Shown here: positions 47,054-55,426 of the stretch, piece by piece
Layout: each line of letters starts with the position of its first letter
Numbering within the stretch: position 1 is the first letter of the stretch
From: Paenibacillus mellifer
GTDB lineage: Bacteria > Bacillota > Bacilli > Paenibacillales > Paenibacillaceae
Assembly: GCF_023195895.1 (NCBI RefSeq)
Contig: NZ_JALPRK010000012.1
Span: 1 to 64,000 of the forward strand
Length of the DNA: 64,000 bases
Direction of reading: 5' to 3'
Program-made: the position numbers and the translations under genes
Notes under the pieces: generated by a model
Told to the model about the DNA's origin: nothing
Database searches by the model: none
Seen by the model: only the letters and a program-made list of their open reading frames with translations

Positions 47054-48414
47054 TGAAAGCAGTACATCATTTTAAGACCTGGCACGATACGGATACCTCT
47101 CTTGATTGGAAGAGAACAACTAGGCTATTTCAGCTATCACCACAAGGATTGGGCACTTCGATGGTTGAAAGTCTCGCTGGTTATATTGTGAGATTGGCTA
47201 ATGAACATTGTATTAAAACCGGTCGATTGTTTATCGATGTGCTCACTCCGTACCTCAACAAATTTTATTTAAATGAAATATCGAAGAGGGGTGGAAACGG
47301 ATTTTATGATTCATCACACATGATTAATGGAAACTCAGTCGCTGCCGAACAGTTTTCGACTATGTTGAATGATCTAACGGGGAATACAAATCTGCAACAA
47401 CTCACTTTGCTGAGATTTGCAAAAGCTATACCCCAAAGAGGATTACTGAGAAATGTGAGAGCATGGTGTCCTGAGTGTTATGAAGAAATGAAACAGTCAA
47501 ATTCGGCCATTGTTTATGAACCCTTAATATGGTCGCTAAGAGCAGTCTCTATATGCAGAAAACATCATCGGTTTCTAACAGATCTCTGCCCGAGCTGTAC
47601 AAGAACAAATTTATTAATTGATCGACGTAGTTCTTCAGGATTCTGTTCGCACTGTAATGCTTGGCTTGGGAGAGCAAATACAGAAAAAACGGATAGATGC
47701 GATTATGAACAATATAGTAAAGCAAAAATGGTAGAGCGTTTGTTAGAGAGTATGCAAATTCCGAATAAAGATGGGATAGTAGTTTCGTTAAATCGCATTG
47801 TAGATCAAGAAAACTCAAATATTACTGGTGCGGCAAGGAAATTATCTGTACCGAAGACGACTTTTTGGACATGGTACAAGGGAAGAAACCTTCCTCAATT
47901 AGAAGATGTACTTCGAATTTGCAATAAGTATGGAATCGATATTGTTGATTTCTATTTAGGCCATTTTAATGATGATCACTCCCCAGTTATATTTGCGAAA
48001 AGAAAAAAGAAAATAAATATCAAGTTAACAACTCGTCCTCTTATCGAAGTAAGGTCGATAGCTAAGAATTTGGTGATGAATTCAGCAAATGGTTATATGC
48101 ACGTACAGGCTATGGCAGATGAAATCGGGTGTAATAAAAAGACACTATACAATCACTTCCCTGCCCTTTGTAAAGCCCAGGCAATGAAATGGAAGCAATA
48201 TTTGAAGAAGCGGAAACGTAATCGATTAGAAAATATTAGACGAGAAGTAGACACTGCACTTATGTGGAGTTCCGAACGAGGGGAACATCCAACTGTACCA
48301 AAACTGGAACAGTATATGAAAAAACCAGCTATTTTCCGGGAAGCTGAAGTTAAGAACCATCTAAAAAAACGATTACTGGAGGCAAATTATGAACGAATTA
48401 ATTTTGGAGGTTGA
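47053..48414 (+). CDS. tniQ: TniQ/TnsD-family target-selection protein, first copy
   Basis: A 453-residue protein. The N-terminal TniQ domain has the typical start QLSPQGLGTSMVESLAGYIVRLA and a zinc-finger region (CPECYEE, CRKHHRF, CPSC, CSHC, about residues 140-215). It is followed by an XRE-like helix-turn-helix (ITGAARKLSVPKTTFWTWYKG, about 257) and a C-terminal DNA-binding part with further HTH-like segments. TnsD proteins bind an attachment site and recruit TnsC. Length and the additional DNA-binding part favour TnsD over the short TniQ of CRISPR-linked systems. It overlaps the next gene by 26 bases. Confidence 0.9.
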   Translation: MKAVHHFKTWHDTDTSLDWKRTTRLFQLSPQGLGTSMVESLAGYIVRLANEHCIKTGRLFIDVLTPYLNKFYLNEISKRGGNGFYDSSHMINGNSVAAEQFSTMLNDLTGNTNLQQLTLLRFAKAIPQRGLLRNVRAWCPECYEEMKQSNSAIVYEPLIWSLRAVSICRKHHRFLTDLCPSCTRTNLLIDRRSSSGFCSHCNAWLGRANTEKTDRCDYEQYSKAKMVERLLESMQIPNKDGIVVSLNRIVDQENSNITGAARKLSVPKTTFWTWYKGRNLPQLEDVLRICNKYGIDIVDFYLGHFNDDHSPVIFAKRKKKINIKLTTRPLIEVRSIAKNLVMNSANGYMHVQAMADEIGCNKKTLYNHFPALCKAQAMKWKQYLKKRKRNRLENIRREVDTALMWSSERGEHPTVPKLEQYMKKPAIFREAEVKNHLKKRLLEANYERINFGG

Positions 48415-48733
48415 AGATATAATCAGGACACAGAAGCTCATAATTGATCGAAATAAAAAATATCACGAGTACCCTTTTATGAATGATTGCGACCATTTTT
48501 ATAGGCTTGTTTTACTTCATAAAACATTGGAAGTTTGGGAAAGATGTCTCCAGTTGTTGGAGAGGTATCGGAAAAAACGTTGTATCCCGATTGAGTCTTT
48601 TAAGAGCGATAAATTTGAAAAAATATTTCAGGTCGATAGTAGGTATTCAGGTTTCATACCTAGGAAAACGCAGGCTGAAGTTATTGAGTATATCAAGACT
48701 CTAGAATGGAAACTTCAGGAGAAGGCTAGATAA
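48389..48733 (+). CDS. Small helical protein between TniQ and TnsAB
   Basis: A 114-residue protein whose start lies inside the end of the TniQ gene (26-base overlap), so it is probably translated by coupling. It is highly charged and helical (LHKTLEVWERCLQLLERYRKK, then AEVIEYIKTLEWKLQEKAR). No family recognised. Its fixed place within the transposition operon suggests an accessory role in transposition. Confidence 0.65.
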   Translation: MNELILEVEDIIRTQKLIIDRNKKYHEYPFMNDCDHFYRLVLLHKTLEVWERCLQLLERYRKKRCIPIESFKSDKFEKIFQVDSRYSGFIPRKTQAEVIEYIKTLEWKLQEKAR

Positions 48734-48839
48734 GCACAGGGAATAAATAAGTATTCAGAAAACTGAAGATTTTTTCCAATGCAGAAATTTGTTATACTAT
48801 CGGCGATTGATTGGTATTTTTAGGATAGGAGAAGGATTC

Positions 48840-51572
48840 ATGCTTCCTGCTAATTTGGTGAACTTATTTACTAGGAAAGGGATAAGTCCAGAGACTCGTA
48901 GAATAATTGAAACTATTCGCTCCTCGGAGCCGTCCCGTCGGGTAAATAGTGGGCGGGGGAATACTCCTGGGAACTACCCCAGTAAAAAAATGGGGGTAAC
49001 AATACAATTTGAAAGCCATAGGGTTGAGTTTGCCGGGATTTACGAAAAAGAGCATGATCTAAACGTGTATGAATTTTATGATCAACCTCCTCCATTTACA
49101 ATTAGGTACCAAGTAAATGGGAAAAATAGCGGACGTATGTATCATCCTGATTTCTTTGAAATCGGCGAAGACTTTATTGGTTGGGAAGAATGGAAAACTG
49201 AAGAGGAACTCATTAAGCTTTCGCAGGAGAAACCTTATCTTTATGTACGAGCAGATGATGGAACATGGTATATGCCTCCAGCTGAAGAATATGCTAAGAA
49301 GCTTGGTTTATCGTTTAGAGTTCGTTCGTCAAAGGATATTAATTGGGTTTATTTAAATAACATTAGATTTCTGGAGGATTATCTACTTTCGGATTCTTTA
49401 GTTGTAGACGAAAATGCCAAGAAGATTTTACTCAATAGTGTGATGGAGCAGCCTGGAATTTCTTTAAAGGAGCTTCTAGATGATCAGAATGGTTTTGTCT
49501 CAGATGATATTTATAAACTTATTGTTTCTGATGATTTATACTTTGATCTAAATAGAGTACGTATCACACAAATTGATAGGGCTAGAATATTCCCCGATAA
49601 AGAAATGGCACAAGCTTACTCTTTTTTAGATGAGGACGTGGGTGCTGGATCAATTCCAATTACAAAAGTGGAGGTTTGTCCGGGGAATACCATCCAGTGG
49701 GATGGAAGAGCCCATATTATTCTTAATGATGGAGAAACGAGTATTTCCTTACTGGCACAGGAAGGTCAAAAACAAATAGATCTGCCGCGTGAAAGTTTTA
49801 TGACATTAGTTCAGAAGGGGAAAATTAAAGGCCTTTCAATTTCTCAAACGAAAAAAAAGCAGGAGGTTATCGAAAAATTAAAGAGTGCATCAAAAGAGGA
49901 TCTGGCAGCTGCCAACGACAGATATCAAAAAATAAAGCCAATACTGGATGGTTACCGAATTCCGTATGGGGATGTCCCGGAACGAACTCTTCGGTATTGG
50001 GTTTCCAAATATAAAAATGCAGAGCATTTATTTGGCTACGGATATGTGGGTCTATTAAGAGATGGGAAGCCAGGTAATTATGTTAGAAGATTCTCGAAGG
50101 AATTAATTGAGTTAATGAATACTTTTATCGAGGACAAGTATGAAACTGTTGTAAACCGAAACGCAAGCACAGTCTGGAAGATGCTTGTTACGGAATGCGA
50201 AGAAAGGGGTTACCATGCACCTAGCCTTACAAGCTTTCTGAAGGAAATAAAGAAGCGGCTGCAATACGATATTACTTTAAAAAGGGAAGGTAGGAAGGTC
50301 GCCTATGCACTTGAGCCAAATTATTTGGAGCTATTCTTAACCACCCCTCGTCATGGCGATTACCCTTTTGAAATATGTCACTTGGACCATACTCAGCTAG
50401 ATATAGAGCTAAAGTGCTCGAAAACACAAAAAAATTTAGGAAAGCCTTGGGTTACTTTTTTAGTTGACGCCTTTACTCGAAGGATTCTAGCTATATATTT
50501 AACATTTGATGAGCCCGGATACCGTTCGAACATGATGGTGCTAAGGGAATGTGTCCGAAGGCATTCAAGATTACCTAAGCACATAGTAGTCGACGGTGGT
50601 AAGGAATTTGGCAGTACTTATTTTGAAACGCTGCTCGCCCTCTATAATGTAGGTAAGTCACTGCGTAAGGGTAAACCAAAGCATGGCTCTGTAATTGAGA
50701 GATTATTTGGCACTAATAATACAATGTTTATTGATAATTTGCTTGGAAATACACAACTGATGAAGAACGTTCGGCAAGTAACAGCAGCAGTTAATCCTAA
50801 ATATAAAGCAGTTTGGACATTTGGAAGATTTCTTGATAGGCTGAAGGAATTTGCTTATGAAGTTTATGATACTATTGAACATCCGGCCTTGGGGAGAACG
50901 CCTAGAGATGAATTTTTAAATGGCATAGCCATTTCGGGGGAAAGGACATCTACTTATGTGGCGTATGACGAAGTGTTTTATATGCTCACTCTCCCAACGA
51001 CTAAAAAAGGAACAGCTAAGCTAGATCCCAGTAAAGGGATTAAAATCAATCACATATATTACTGGTCAGAGAGCTTGCTTGATCCTGAGTTTGCTGGAAG
51101 ACAAGTTCCAGTTAGGTATGACCCCTTTAACATGGGTGTAGCGTACGCTTATATTCGTAATACATGGATATACATGAATTCTGAGTATTACAGCGTATTT
51201 GTAGATCGGACAGAGAAGGAAGTTCAACAGGCATTAGAAGAGCTTAAACGTAGAATGAGGCTTCGCGGCGAGGAAGTATATATTTCTGCCTCTAAGTTGG
51301 CTAATTTTTTGAAATCTGTTGAAGCAGAGGAAGCCTTGCTACTTCAACGCCTTCGAGATAGTGAAATGAGAAGTTCGTTTACAGTGATTGAAGGTGGTAA
51401 AGCGAGCGAAAGTATCAATAATTATGCAGCAATTAAAAACAAAGAATCGAAGACTAAACCGTTAGCAGTTGTTTCTGACAAGAAGGCTGGTTCGAAGGAT
51501 ACAGATTCAAGTTCTTTTAATGCAACGTTGCGGGATCAAGGATCTAAGTATAAAATTTTTGGGGAGTTTTAA
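48840..51572 (+). CDS. tnsAB: TnsA-TnsB fusion transposase
   Basis: A 910-residue protein, ATG 48840 after AGGATAGGAGAAGG. The first 180 residues are a TnsA-like endonuclease (HPDFFEI with D104, then EEWK with K119, and the later KDINWVYLNNIRFL), which cuts the 5' ends. The rest is TnsB: HTH parts, an RNase H-fold DDE core with D at about 516 (CHLDHTQLDI), D at about 584 (VVDGGKEFG) and E at about 620 (GSVIERLFG), and a C-terminal Mu-type barrel (VRYDPFNMGVAYAYI). It binds the transposon ends and does excision and joining. Fused TnsAB is known from some Tn7-like and type I-B CRISPR-associated transposons. Confidence 0.93.
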   Translation: MLPANLVNLFTRKGISPETRRIIETIRSSEPSRRVNSGRGNTPGNYPSKKMGVTIQFESHRVEFAGIYEKEHDLNVYEFYDQPPPFTIRYQVNGKNSGRMYHPDFFEIGEDFIGWEEWKTEEELIKLSQEKPYLYVRADDGTWYMPPAEEYAKKLGLSFRVRSSKDINWVYLNNIRFLEDYLLSDSLVVDENAKKILLNSVMEQPGISLKELLDDQNGFVSDDIYKLIVSDDLYFDLNRVRITQIDRARIFPDKEMAQAYSFLDEDVGAGSIPITKVEVCPGNTIQWDGRAHIILNDGETSISLLAQEGQKQIDLPRESFMTLVQKGKIKGLSISQTKKKQEVIEKLKSASKEDLAAANDRYQKIKPILDGYRIPYGDVPERTLRYWVSKYKNAEHLFGYGYVGLLRDGKPGNYVRRFSKELIELMNTFIEDKYETVVNRNASTVWKMLVTECEERGYHAPSLTSFLKEIKKRLQYDITLKREGRKVAYALEPNYLELFLTTPRHGDYPFEICHLDHTQLDIELKCSKTQKNLGKPWVTFLVDAFTRRILAIYLTFDEPGYRSNMMVLRECVRRHSRLPKHIVVDGGKEFGSTYFETLLALYNVGKSLRKGKPKHGSVIERLFGTNNTMFIDNLLGNTQLMKNVRQVTAAVNPKYKAVWTFGRFLDRLKEFAYEVYDTIEHPALGRTPRDEFLNGIAISGERTSTYVAYDEVFYMLTLPTTKKGTAKLDPSKGIKINHIYYWSESLLDPEFAGRQVPVRYDPFNMGVAYAYIRNTWIYMNSEYYSVFVDRTEKEVQQALEELKRRMRLRGEEVYISASKLANFLKSVEAEEALLLQRLRDSEMRSSFTVIEGGKASESINNYAAIKNKESKTKPLAVVSDKKAGSKDTDSSSFNATLRDQGSKYKIFGEF

Positions 51573-51573
51573 A

Positions 51574-52818
51574 ATGAATGAAGTTACTGGATGTGAAGTA
51601 GAGCAGGAAGAATCATTTGGATTTCCAAAGCATTTGCTCGATAAATCAACTAAAGAGAAAATAAATTATTTTAAAAAATATACTGTTGCTCATCCGTTAT
51701 TAACTGAAGCCTACAATAAATTTATTGACAACATTTTTAATCCTTCTAATAGAAGTATTCAGTTTTTGTATGGTCCAAGTGGAGTGGGGAAAACAACCAT
51801 TTATAAAAAGGTGCAAAGTACGATCATCGAAAGAATGATGCCTGTGCTTGAGATGGATAAAGGAGTAATTCCATATGCTGCTTTAGAAGCTGTTGCTTCA
51901 GATACTGGTATTTTTGACTGGAAGGACTTTTACATTCGATTACTTGAAGAATTTAGAGAAATAGCAATAAACAATAAAATCGATTACGATGCGCTACGTG
52001 AAAGAGATGGATTACCAAAAACAAAAGCGCAGGACCCGAATCGCAAATTCAGAATTGCGGTAGAATCAACATTAAAAAATCGTCGCCCAATTGTTTTGCT
52101 AATAGATGAAGCTCAACATATGATGAAAATGGCTAACGGGAGGAGATTAAGAAGCCAGATGGATGCCATAAAATCAATGGCCTCTCTTTCAAATACTCCG
52201 ATTGTTTTAATAGGAACGTATGAACTGCTGCAATTTACGAATTTAAGTGGGCAGTTATCGCGGCGAAGCGACGATGTTCATTTTCAACGGTATCGTATGG
52301 ATAATCCGGAGCATATGGATTGGTTTGAGAGTTCGCTATATATGTTTCAAAAGAACATGCCGTTAAAGAGTGAACCCGACCTTGTTGGGAACACCGATTT
52401 TTTCTACGAAAGATGTATCGGTTGTATTGGTACCTTGAAAGATTGGTTGACTAAAACATTGGAAATGGGATTGCTAAAGGGGAATGAGTCATTAACAATG
52501 GATGATTTCCGAGAATATGCGCTTTCCCTAGATCAGTGTATAAAGATGGCTCGAGAGGCGACCGAAGGCGAGGCTAAGTTATTAGATAGTAATGAGAAAA
52601 GAACTAGGTTATACAACTTATTAATGGCAAATACATTGCCAGTAGAGGAAAACGAGGAGGGAGAGAAGTCTTCCACGGCGCAGGGAAAGAAAGATAATAA
52701 GACCAACGGTAAAGGTAAATCAAAAAATCCAAAACCGGGGAATAGAAAACCGAAAAGAGATGCTACCGGATGGAGCACCGGAGAAACTAAAGCAGAATCA
52801 GATGCGGATGCTGTGTAA
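51574..52818 (+). CDS. tnsC: TnsC, AAA+ ATPase of the transposon
   Basis: A 414-residue protein; its ATG follows the TnsAB stop by one base, with GGGGAG before. Walker A GPSGVGKTTIYK lies near residue 67, Walker B IVLLIDEAQH near 176, and the sensor stretch TPIVLIGTYELL follows. TnsC forms filaments on target DNA, receives target information from TniQ/TnsD, and activates TnsAB. The last 70 residues are a basic, low-complexity tail (KGKSKNPKPGNRKPKRD), the likely contact for TnsAB. Confidence 0.92.
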   Translation: MNEVTGCEVEQEESFGFPKHLLDKSTKEKINYFKKYTVAHPLLTEAYNKFIDNIFNPSNRSIQFLYGPSGVGKTTIYKKVQSTIIERMMPVLEMDKGVIPYAALEAVASDTGIFDWKDFYIRLLEEFREIAINNKIDYDALRERDGLPKTKAQDPNRKFRIAVESTLKNRRPIVLLIDEAQHMMKMANGRRLRSQMDAIKSMASLSNTPIVLIGTYELLQFTNLSGQLSRRSDDVHFQRYRMDNPEHMDWFESSLYMFQKNMPLKSEPDLVGNTDFFYERCIGCIGTLKDWLTKTLEMGLLKGNESLTMDDFREYALSLDQCIKMAREATEGEAKLLDSNEKRTRLYNLLMANTLPVEENEEGEKSSTAQGKKDNKTNGKGKSKNPKPGNRKPKRDATGWSTGETKAESDADAV

Positions 52819-52835
52819 TTTCTCTGGAATTAATA

Positions 52836-54224
52836 ATGGAGGATAATTTGTTGTTTGATGTTCTTAGCATAGACGAGGATAAAGTTAAGCATATTATGGA
52901 TACTAGGAGTCGTCTTTATCCGCTGCAGCCAAGAGGATTGGGAACGGCAATGAAAGAAGGCTTAGTTAGTTATATAACCCGGCTGTCAGAGGCTCATTGC
53001 ACTGACGTCGGGTCTTTGGTTTCCTATGAATGTTCCCCGAATTTTGAGAATCCCAGAATCTATTCTTACCAATCAAATAAAGTGAATAGTTCGTTTTATA
53101 AAGACGCTTATACAATTAATTGCTTTGGGGCCATATGCACGGATATGGAGTATGCTCTTACAAAGTTAACCCAGAGATCAGATATTTCCGAAATGAATCT
53201 AAATAAATGGGTGTTTACCCCTAGAAATAAGGCAATTGTTAAGAAGCAAAAACATTGGTGTATACAATGTTATTCTGAATGGGAAAAAGAGGGGAAGGCT
53301 CTTTATGACCCTTTATTATGGTCGATTGAGTTAATAAAAATATGTCCAGTACATAAGACATTGCTTCAGACAAGTTGCTCTGGTTGCAATATGCAGATAC
53401 CAATTATTAATCAGCGCTCTTTGCTATCTCATTGTATTTATTGTTTCAAGTCTTTGGTTTCCGTTAATGAAGTCAGACTAGTTGAATCGGAAGACGAGCT
53501 TTTATTCCAAGTGTGGTTATGTGATAGTATCGGAAAATTACTGATGTATTCAAAAGAATTTGTTGACACATCCTCAATATGTAATGCACTACAGTCTTTC
53601 CGAGAAAATTACTGTGATAATAATGACAGAGTATTATCCAGGCTTTTTTTGTTGGAAAATAAGAGAAGACAAATAAATGCTTATTGCAGGGGCGCAGCTA
53701 ACCCCCATTTTAATTTATTATTATGGTTTTGTTACGTTCTAGGGATAGAATTAATCAGCGTGTGCACTGGAGGGGAGTTTACTCAAATTGAAAGAAAGCC
53801 TAGTGAATTACTACAAGACTCAAAAAAGTATTTCATGCTCGAGAGTAAATGGTCAAAAATTGATAAGGAGATCGTGCGAGAAAAATTAATGGATTTTTTG
53901 AGCAATGACCATCCTCGTTCATTTAATAGTATATCTAGGGAACTTGATATCCAAGAATCATACCTTCGGAAAATGTTTCCCAAAGAATCAAAATTACTTA
54001 CTGCGAAATATACAGAATATAGAACAAATAAAAAGAACGAGAAGATGCGGTTGCAAAAAGAAAAAATAGAAATTGTCTTAAATGATTACTATCAAGCCAA
54101 CGGATCAGTACCGACAATATCAATGTTAAAAAAGCTTTTGGGAAATTCTCATGTAACCTTTAAACAAGAATTAATGAGTCATTATCATGATCAGATTAAA
54201 GAATTTGTGGAAAAGAAGGTGTGA
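52836..54224 (+). CDS. tniQ: TniQ/TnsD-family target-selection protein, second copy
   Basis: A 462-residue protein, last gene of the operon, ending 9 bases before the first right-end repeat. It starts with the TniQ pattern YPLQPRGLGTAMKEGLVSYITRLSEAH and has zinc-finger pairs (CIQCYSEW, CPVH, CSGC, CIYC, about residues 140-205) and a C-terminal HTH part (SRELDIQESYLRKMF). An alternative TTG start at 52848, with GGAGG in front, would remove four residues. It is clearly different in sequence from the first TniQ protein, so the two probably choose different targets. Confidence 0.9.
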   Translation: MEDNLLFDVLSIDEDKVKHIMDTRSRLYPLQPRGLGTAMKEGLVSYITRLSEAHCTDVGSLVSYECSPNFENPRIYSYQSNKVNSSFYKDAYTINCFGAICTDMEYALTKLTQRSDISEMNLNKWVFTPRNKAIVKKQKHWCIQCYSEWEKEGKALYDPLLWSIELIKICPVHKTLLQTSCSGCNMQIPIINQRSLLSHCIYCFKSLVSVNEVRLVESEDELLFQVWLCDSIGKLLMYSKEFVDTSSICNALQSFRENYCDNNDRVLSRLFLLENKRRQINAYCRGAANPHFNLLLWFCYVLGIELISVCTGGEFTQIERKPSELLQDSKKYFMLESKWSKIDKEIVREKLMDFLSNDHPRSFNSISRELDIQESYLRKMFPKESKLLTAKYTEYRTNKKNEKMRLQKEKIEIVLNDYYQANGSVPTISMLKKLLGNSHVTFKQELMSHYHDQIKEFVEKKV

Positions 54225-54232
54225 GGCACTTT

Positions 54233-54372
54233 CGGCAATCGATTGATTTAATAAAAAACTTCCGGCAAAAATATGCTTTAATATAGTTTATTATTACTAC
54301 GAAAACACTGTCCAATCAGCAGTCTTTTCGGCAAATATTTGGTTCAAACTCCGGCAAACTTTTGGTTTAAAC
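54233..54372. repeat. Right-end transposase-binding-like repeats
   Basis: Four related sites in one orientation: CGGCAATCGATTGATTTAAT (54233-54252), CGGCAAAAATATGCTTTAAT (54263-54282), CGGCAAATATTTGGTTCAAA (54329-54348) and CGGCAAACTTTTGGTTTAAA (54352-54371). The outermost is the near mirror image of the left terminal site. Multiple same-sense sites at an end are the usual TnsB-binding pattern. Confidence 0.75.
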
Positions 54373-54571
54373 GATAAGCTTTGCTACTGAAGTACGGTGG
54401 TAGGCTCCTTTTTGTGTTACATGGCATCGTTGCCGAAAGCGAAACAGTTCTTTCTTGTCCATGCGGTGGCGAATTGTTCGATATCCTATCAGTTCGACGG
54501 CTTTCCAGCCACTATTGGTACTGAGTTCTGCTACTCTTGACTCTGGAAATCTAAGAAAATGTCATCTTGAC
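54373..54571 (-). pseudogene. Open minus-strand frame cut at the transposon right end
   Basis: Outside the right end a minus-strand frame without stops runs from about 54566 to the end sequence, where TAA within GTTTAAAC closes it. It reads RVAELSTNSGWKAVELIGYR and then a very basic part (HRMDKKELFRFRQRC). It could be the 5' part of a resident gene truncated by the insertion. No start signal or family is recognised. Confidence 0.25.
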
Positions 54572-54620
54572 TAAATTGTATTACTTCGATACGATCTTTG
54601 TATCGAAGTAATACAATTTA
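54572..54620. promoter_or_regulatory. Perfect palindrome with 21-bp arms before an HTH gene
   Basis: Arms 54572-54592 and 54600-54620 are perfect reverse complements, beginning TAAATTGTATTACTTCGA, with loop GATCTTT. It ends 12 bases before the GTG start of the next gene and directly adjoins its GGGGG ribosome site, so as RNA it would fold into a long hairpin in the leader. It may be an operator, an attenuator-like hairpin, or the mark of a mobile element. Confidence 0.7.
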
Positions 54621-54632
54621 GGGGGTAATATT

Positions 54633-55367
54633 GTGACGGAACATTTAGCCTTGTTCAAGGAGACACATTGTTTCAATAAAGCACATGTTCAATTAGCTTT
54701 TAAGAATTACATGGAGCTAAATGTACTTGATCCTGAAGAACATTATCCAGAGCCCTGCAGAAGCACAATGATTGACTTGTGTAAGAGATTCCAATTTGCA
54801 CTTGATAATTGTAGTTTGCCACAATTAACTGATGATTGGTGGTTTTATGATTATGAGAGGACAAATGATGGAATAGACCTTAAACTTTATTTCTGTGAAG
54901 AGTTTGAAATAGGTGAGAATGGTATAGAATCCATGACTTTCACAGAGGAATTTACTCTTTTAAGCGTGAAATGTGATTATGTTAATGTGGAACAGTTTGC
55001 TGCAATTAATAATGTGACGGAAATAACGGTTCGCCAGTGGATTCGCCGTGGAAAATTACGGACAGCCAAAAAAGTGGGTAGAGATTGGCTTATTCCATCA
55101 ATTGCAGTAAAACCAGCAAGGGGATTTAGTCCTGCATCTTATTTCTGGGATCGGCTTCCAACAACATTATCGGATTCTTATCCGTTTCTTATTGGGTATA
55201 ATTGTATATATATCTTTCAGAATGAACAAGTAAAACAACATTTTGATTGTATCTTAGGCTATCCGGGTCAAAATGATCGAATGAAAATTACCATAACAAC
55301 CACGGAACGTGAAAAGTTAGAGTTAGCACTTATTAGTAGTAGCGTTGTTCGAGTGGAAGAGTATTAA
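54633..55367 (+). CDS. Protein with excisionase-type helix-turn-helix, unknown
   Basis: A 244-residue protein starting with GTG after GGGGG. Residues 118-155 form a MerR/excisionase-like HTH (YVNVEQFAAINNVTEITVRQ, then WIRRGKLRTAKKVGRDWLIP). The first 110 residues are acidic with aromatic clusters (DDWWFYDYER), and the last 80 have beta character. No enzyme motif. The palindrome in its leader suggests self-regulation. It is the first gene outside the transposon. Confidence 0.7.
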   Translation: MTEHLALFKETHCFNKAHVQLAFKNYMELNVLDPEEHYPEPCRSTMIDLCKRFQFALDNCSLPQLTDDWWFYDYERTNDGIDLKLYFCEEFEIGENGIESMTFTEEFTLLSVKCDYVNVEQFAAINNVTEITVRQWIRRGKLRTAKKVGRDWLIPSIAVKPARGFSPASYFWDRLPTTLSDSYPFLIGYNCIYIFQNEQVKQHFDCILGYPGQNDRMKITITTTEREKLELALISSSVVRVEEY

Positions 55368-55426
55368 TATGATCGAAAGCTTATAATGGAGTATAATAGA
55401 CTGCGAATAGTTCTGGGAGGAATGTT

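Larger units (their letters stand above)
21526..54372 (+). mobile_element. Tn7-like transposon with defence cargo, inserted downstream of ssrA
   Basis: A 33-kb AT-rich element between inversely oriented terminal repeats: TTAAACCAAAGCTTTGCCG at 21526-21544 and, reversed, CGGCAAACTTTTGGTTTAAAC at 54352-54372. The transposition genes (46.7-54.2 kb) encode a TnsA-TnsB fusion, TnsC and two TniQ/TnsD proteins, read toward the right end. Cargo fills the rest: second tmRNA, CBASS, HTH-GTPase, Wadjet, nuclease, Qat. The left end lies 38 bases after the chromosomal ssrA, so ssrA is the probable attachment gene. No matching 5-bp target duplication could be found at the assumed ends, so the exact borders are uncertain by some bases. 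Confidence 0.75.

Noticed and set aside
46727-54224. CRISPR-associated transposon
   Set aside because: The TnsAB fusion and two TniQ proteins invite the idea, but no Cascade, Cas12k or repeat array was found in the 33-kb element.
21521-54377. A 5-bp target-site duplication at the transposon borders
   Set aside because: Flanks of the terminal repeats were compared at several registers and no convincing match was found, so none is claimed.
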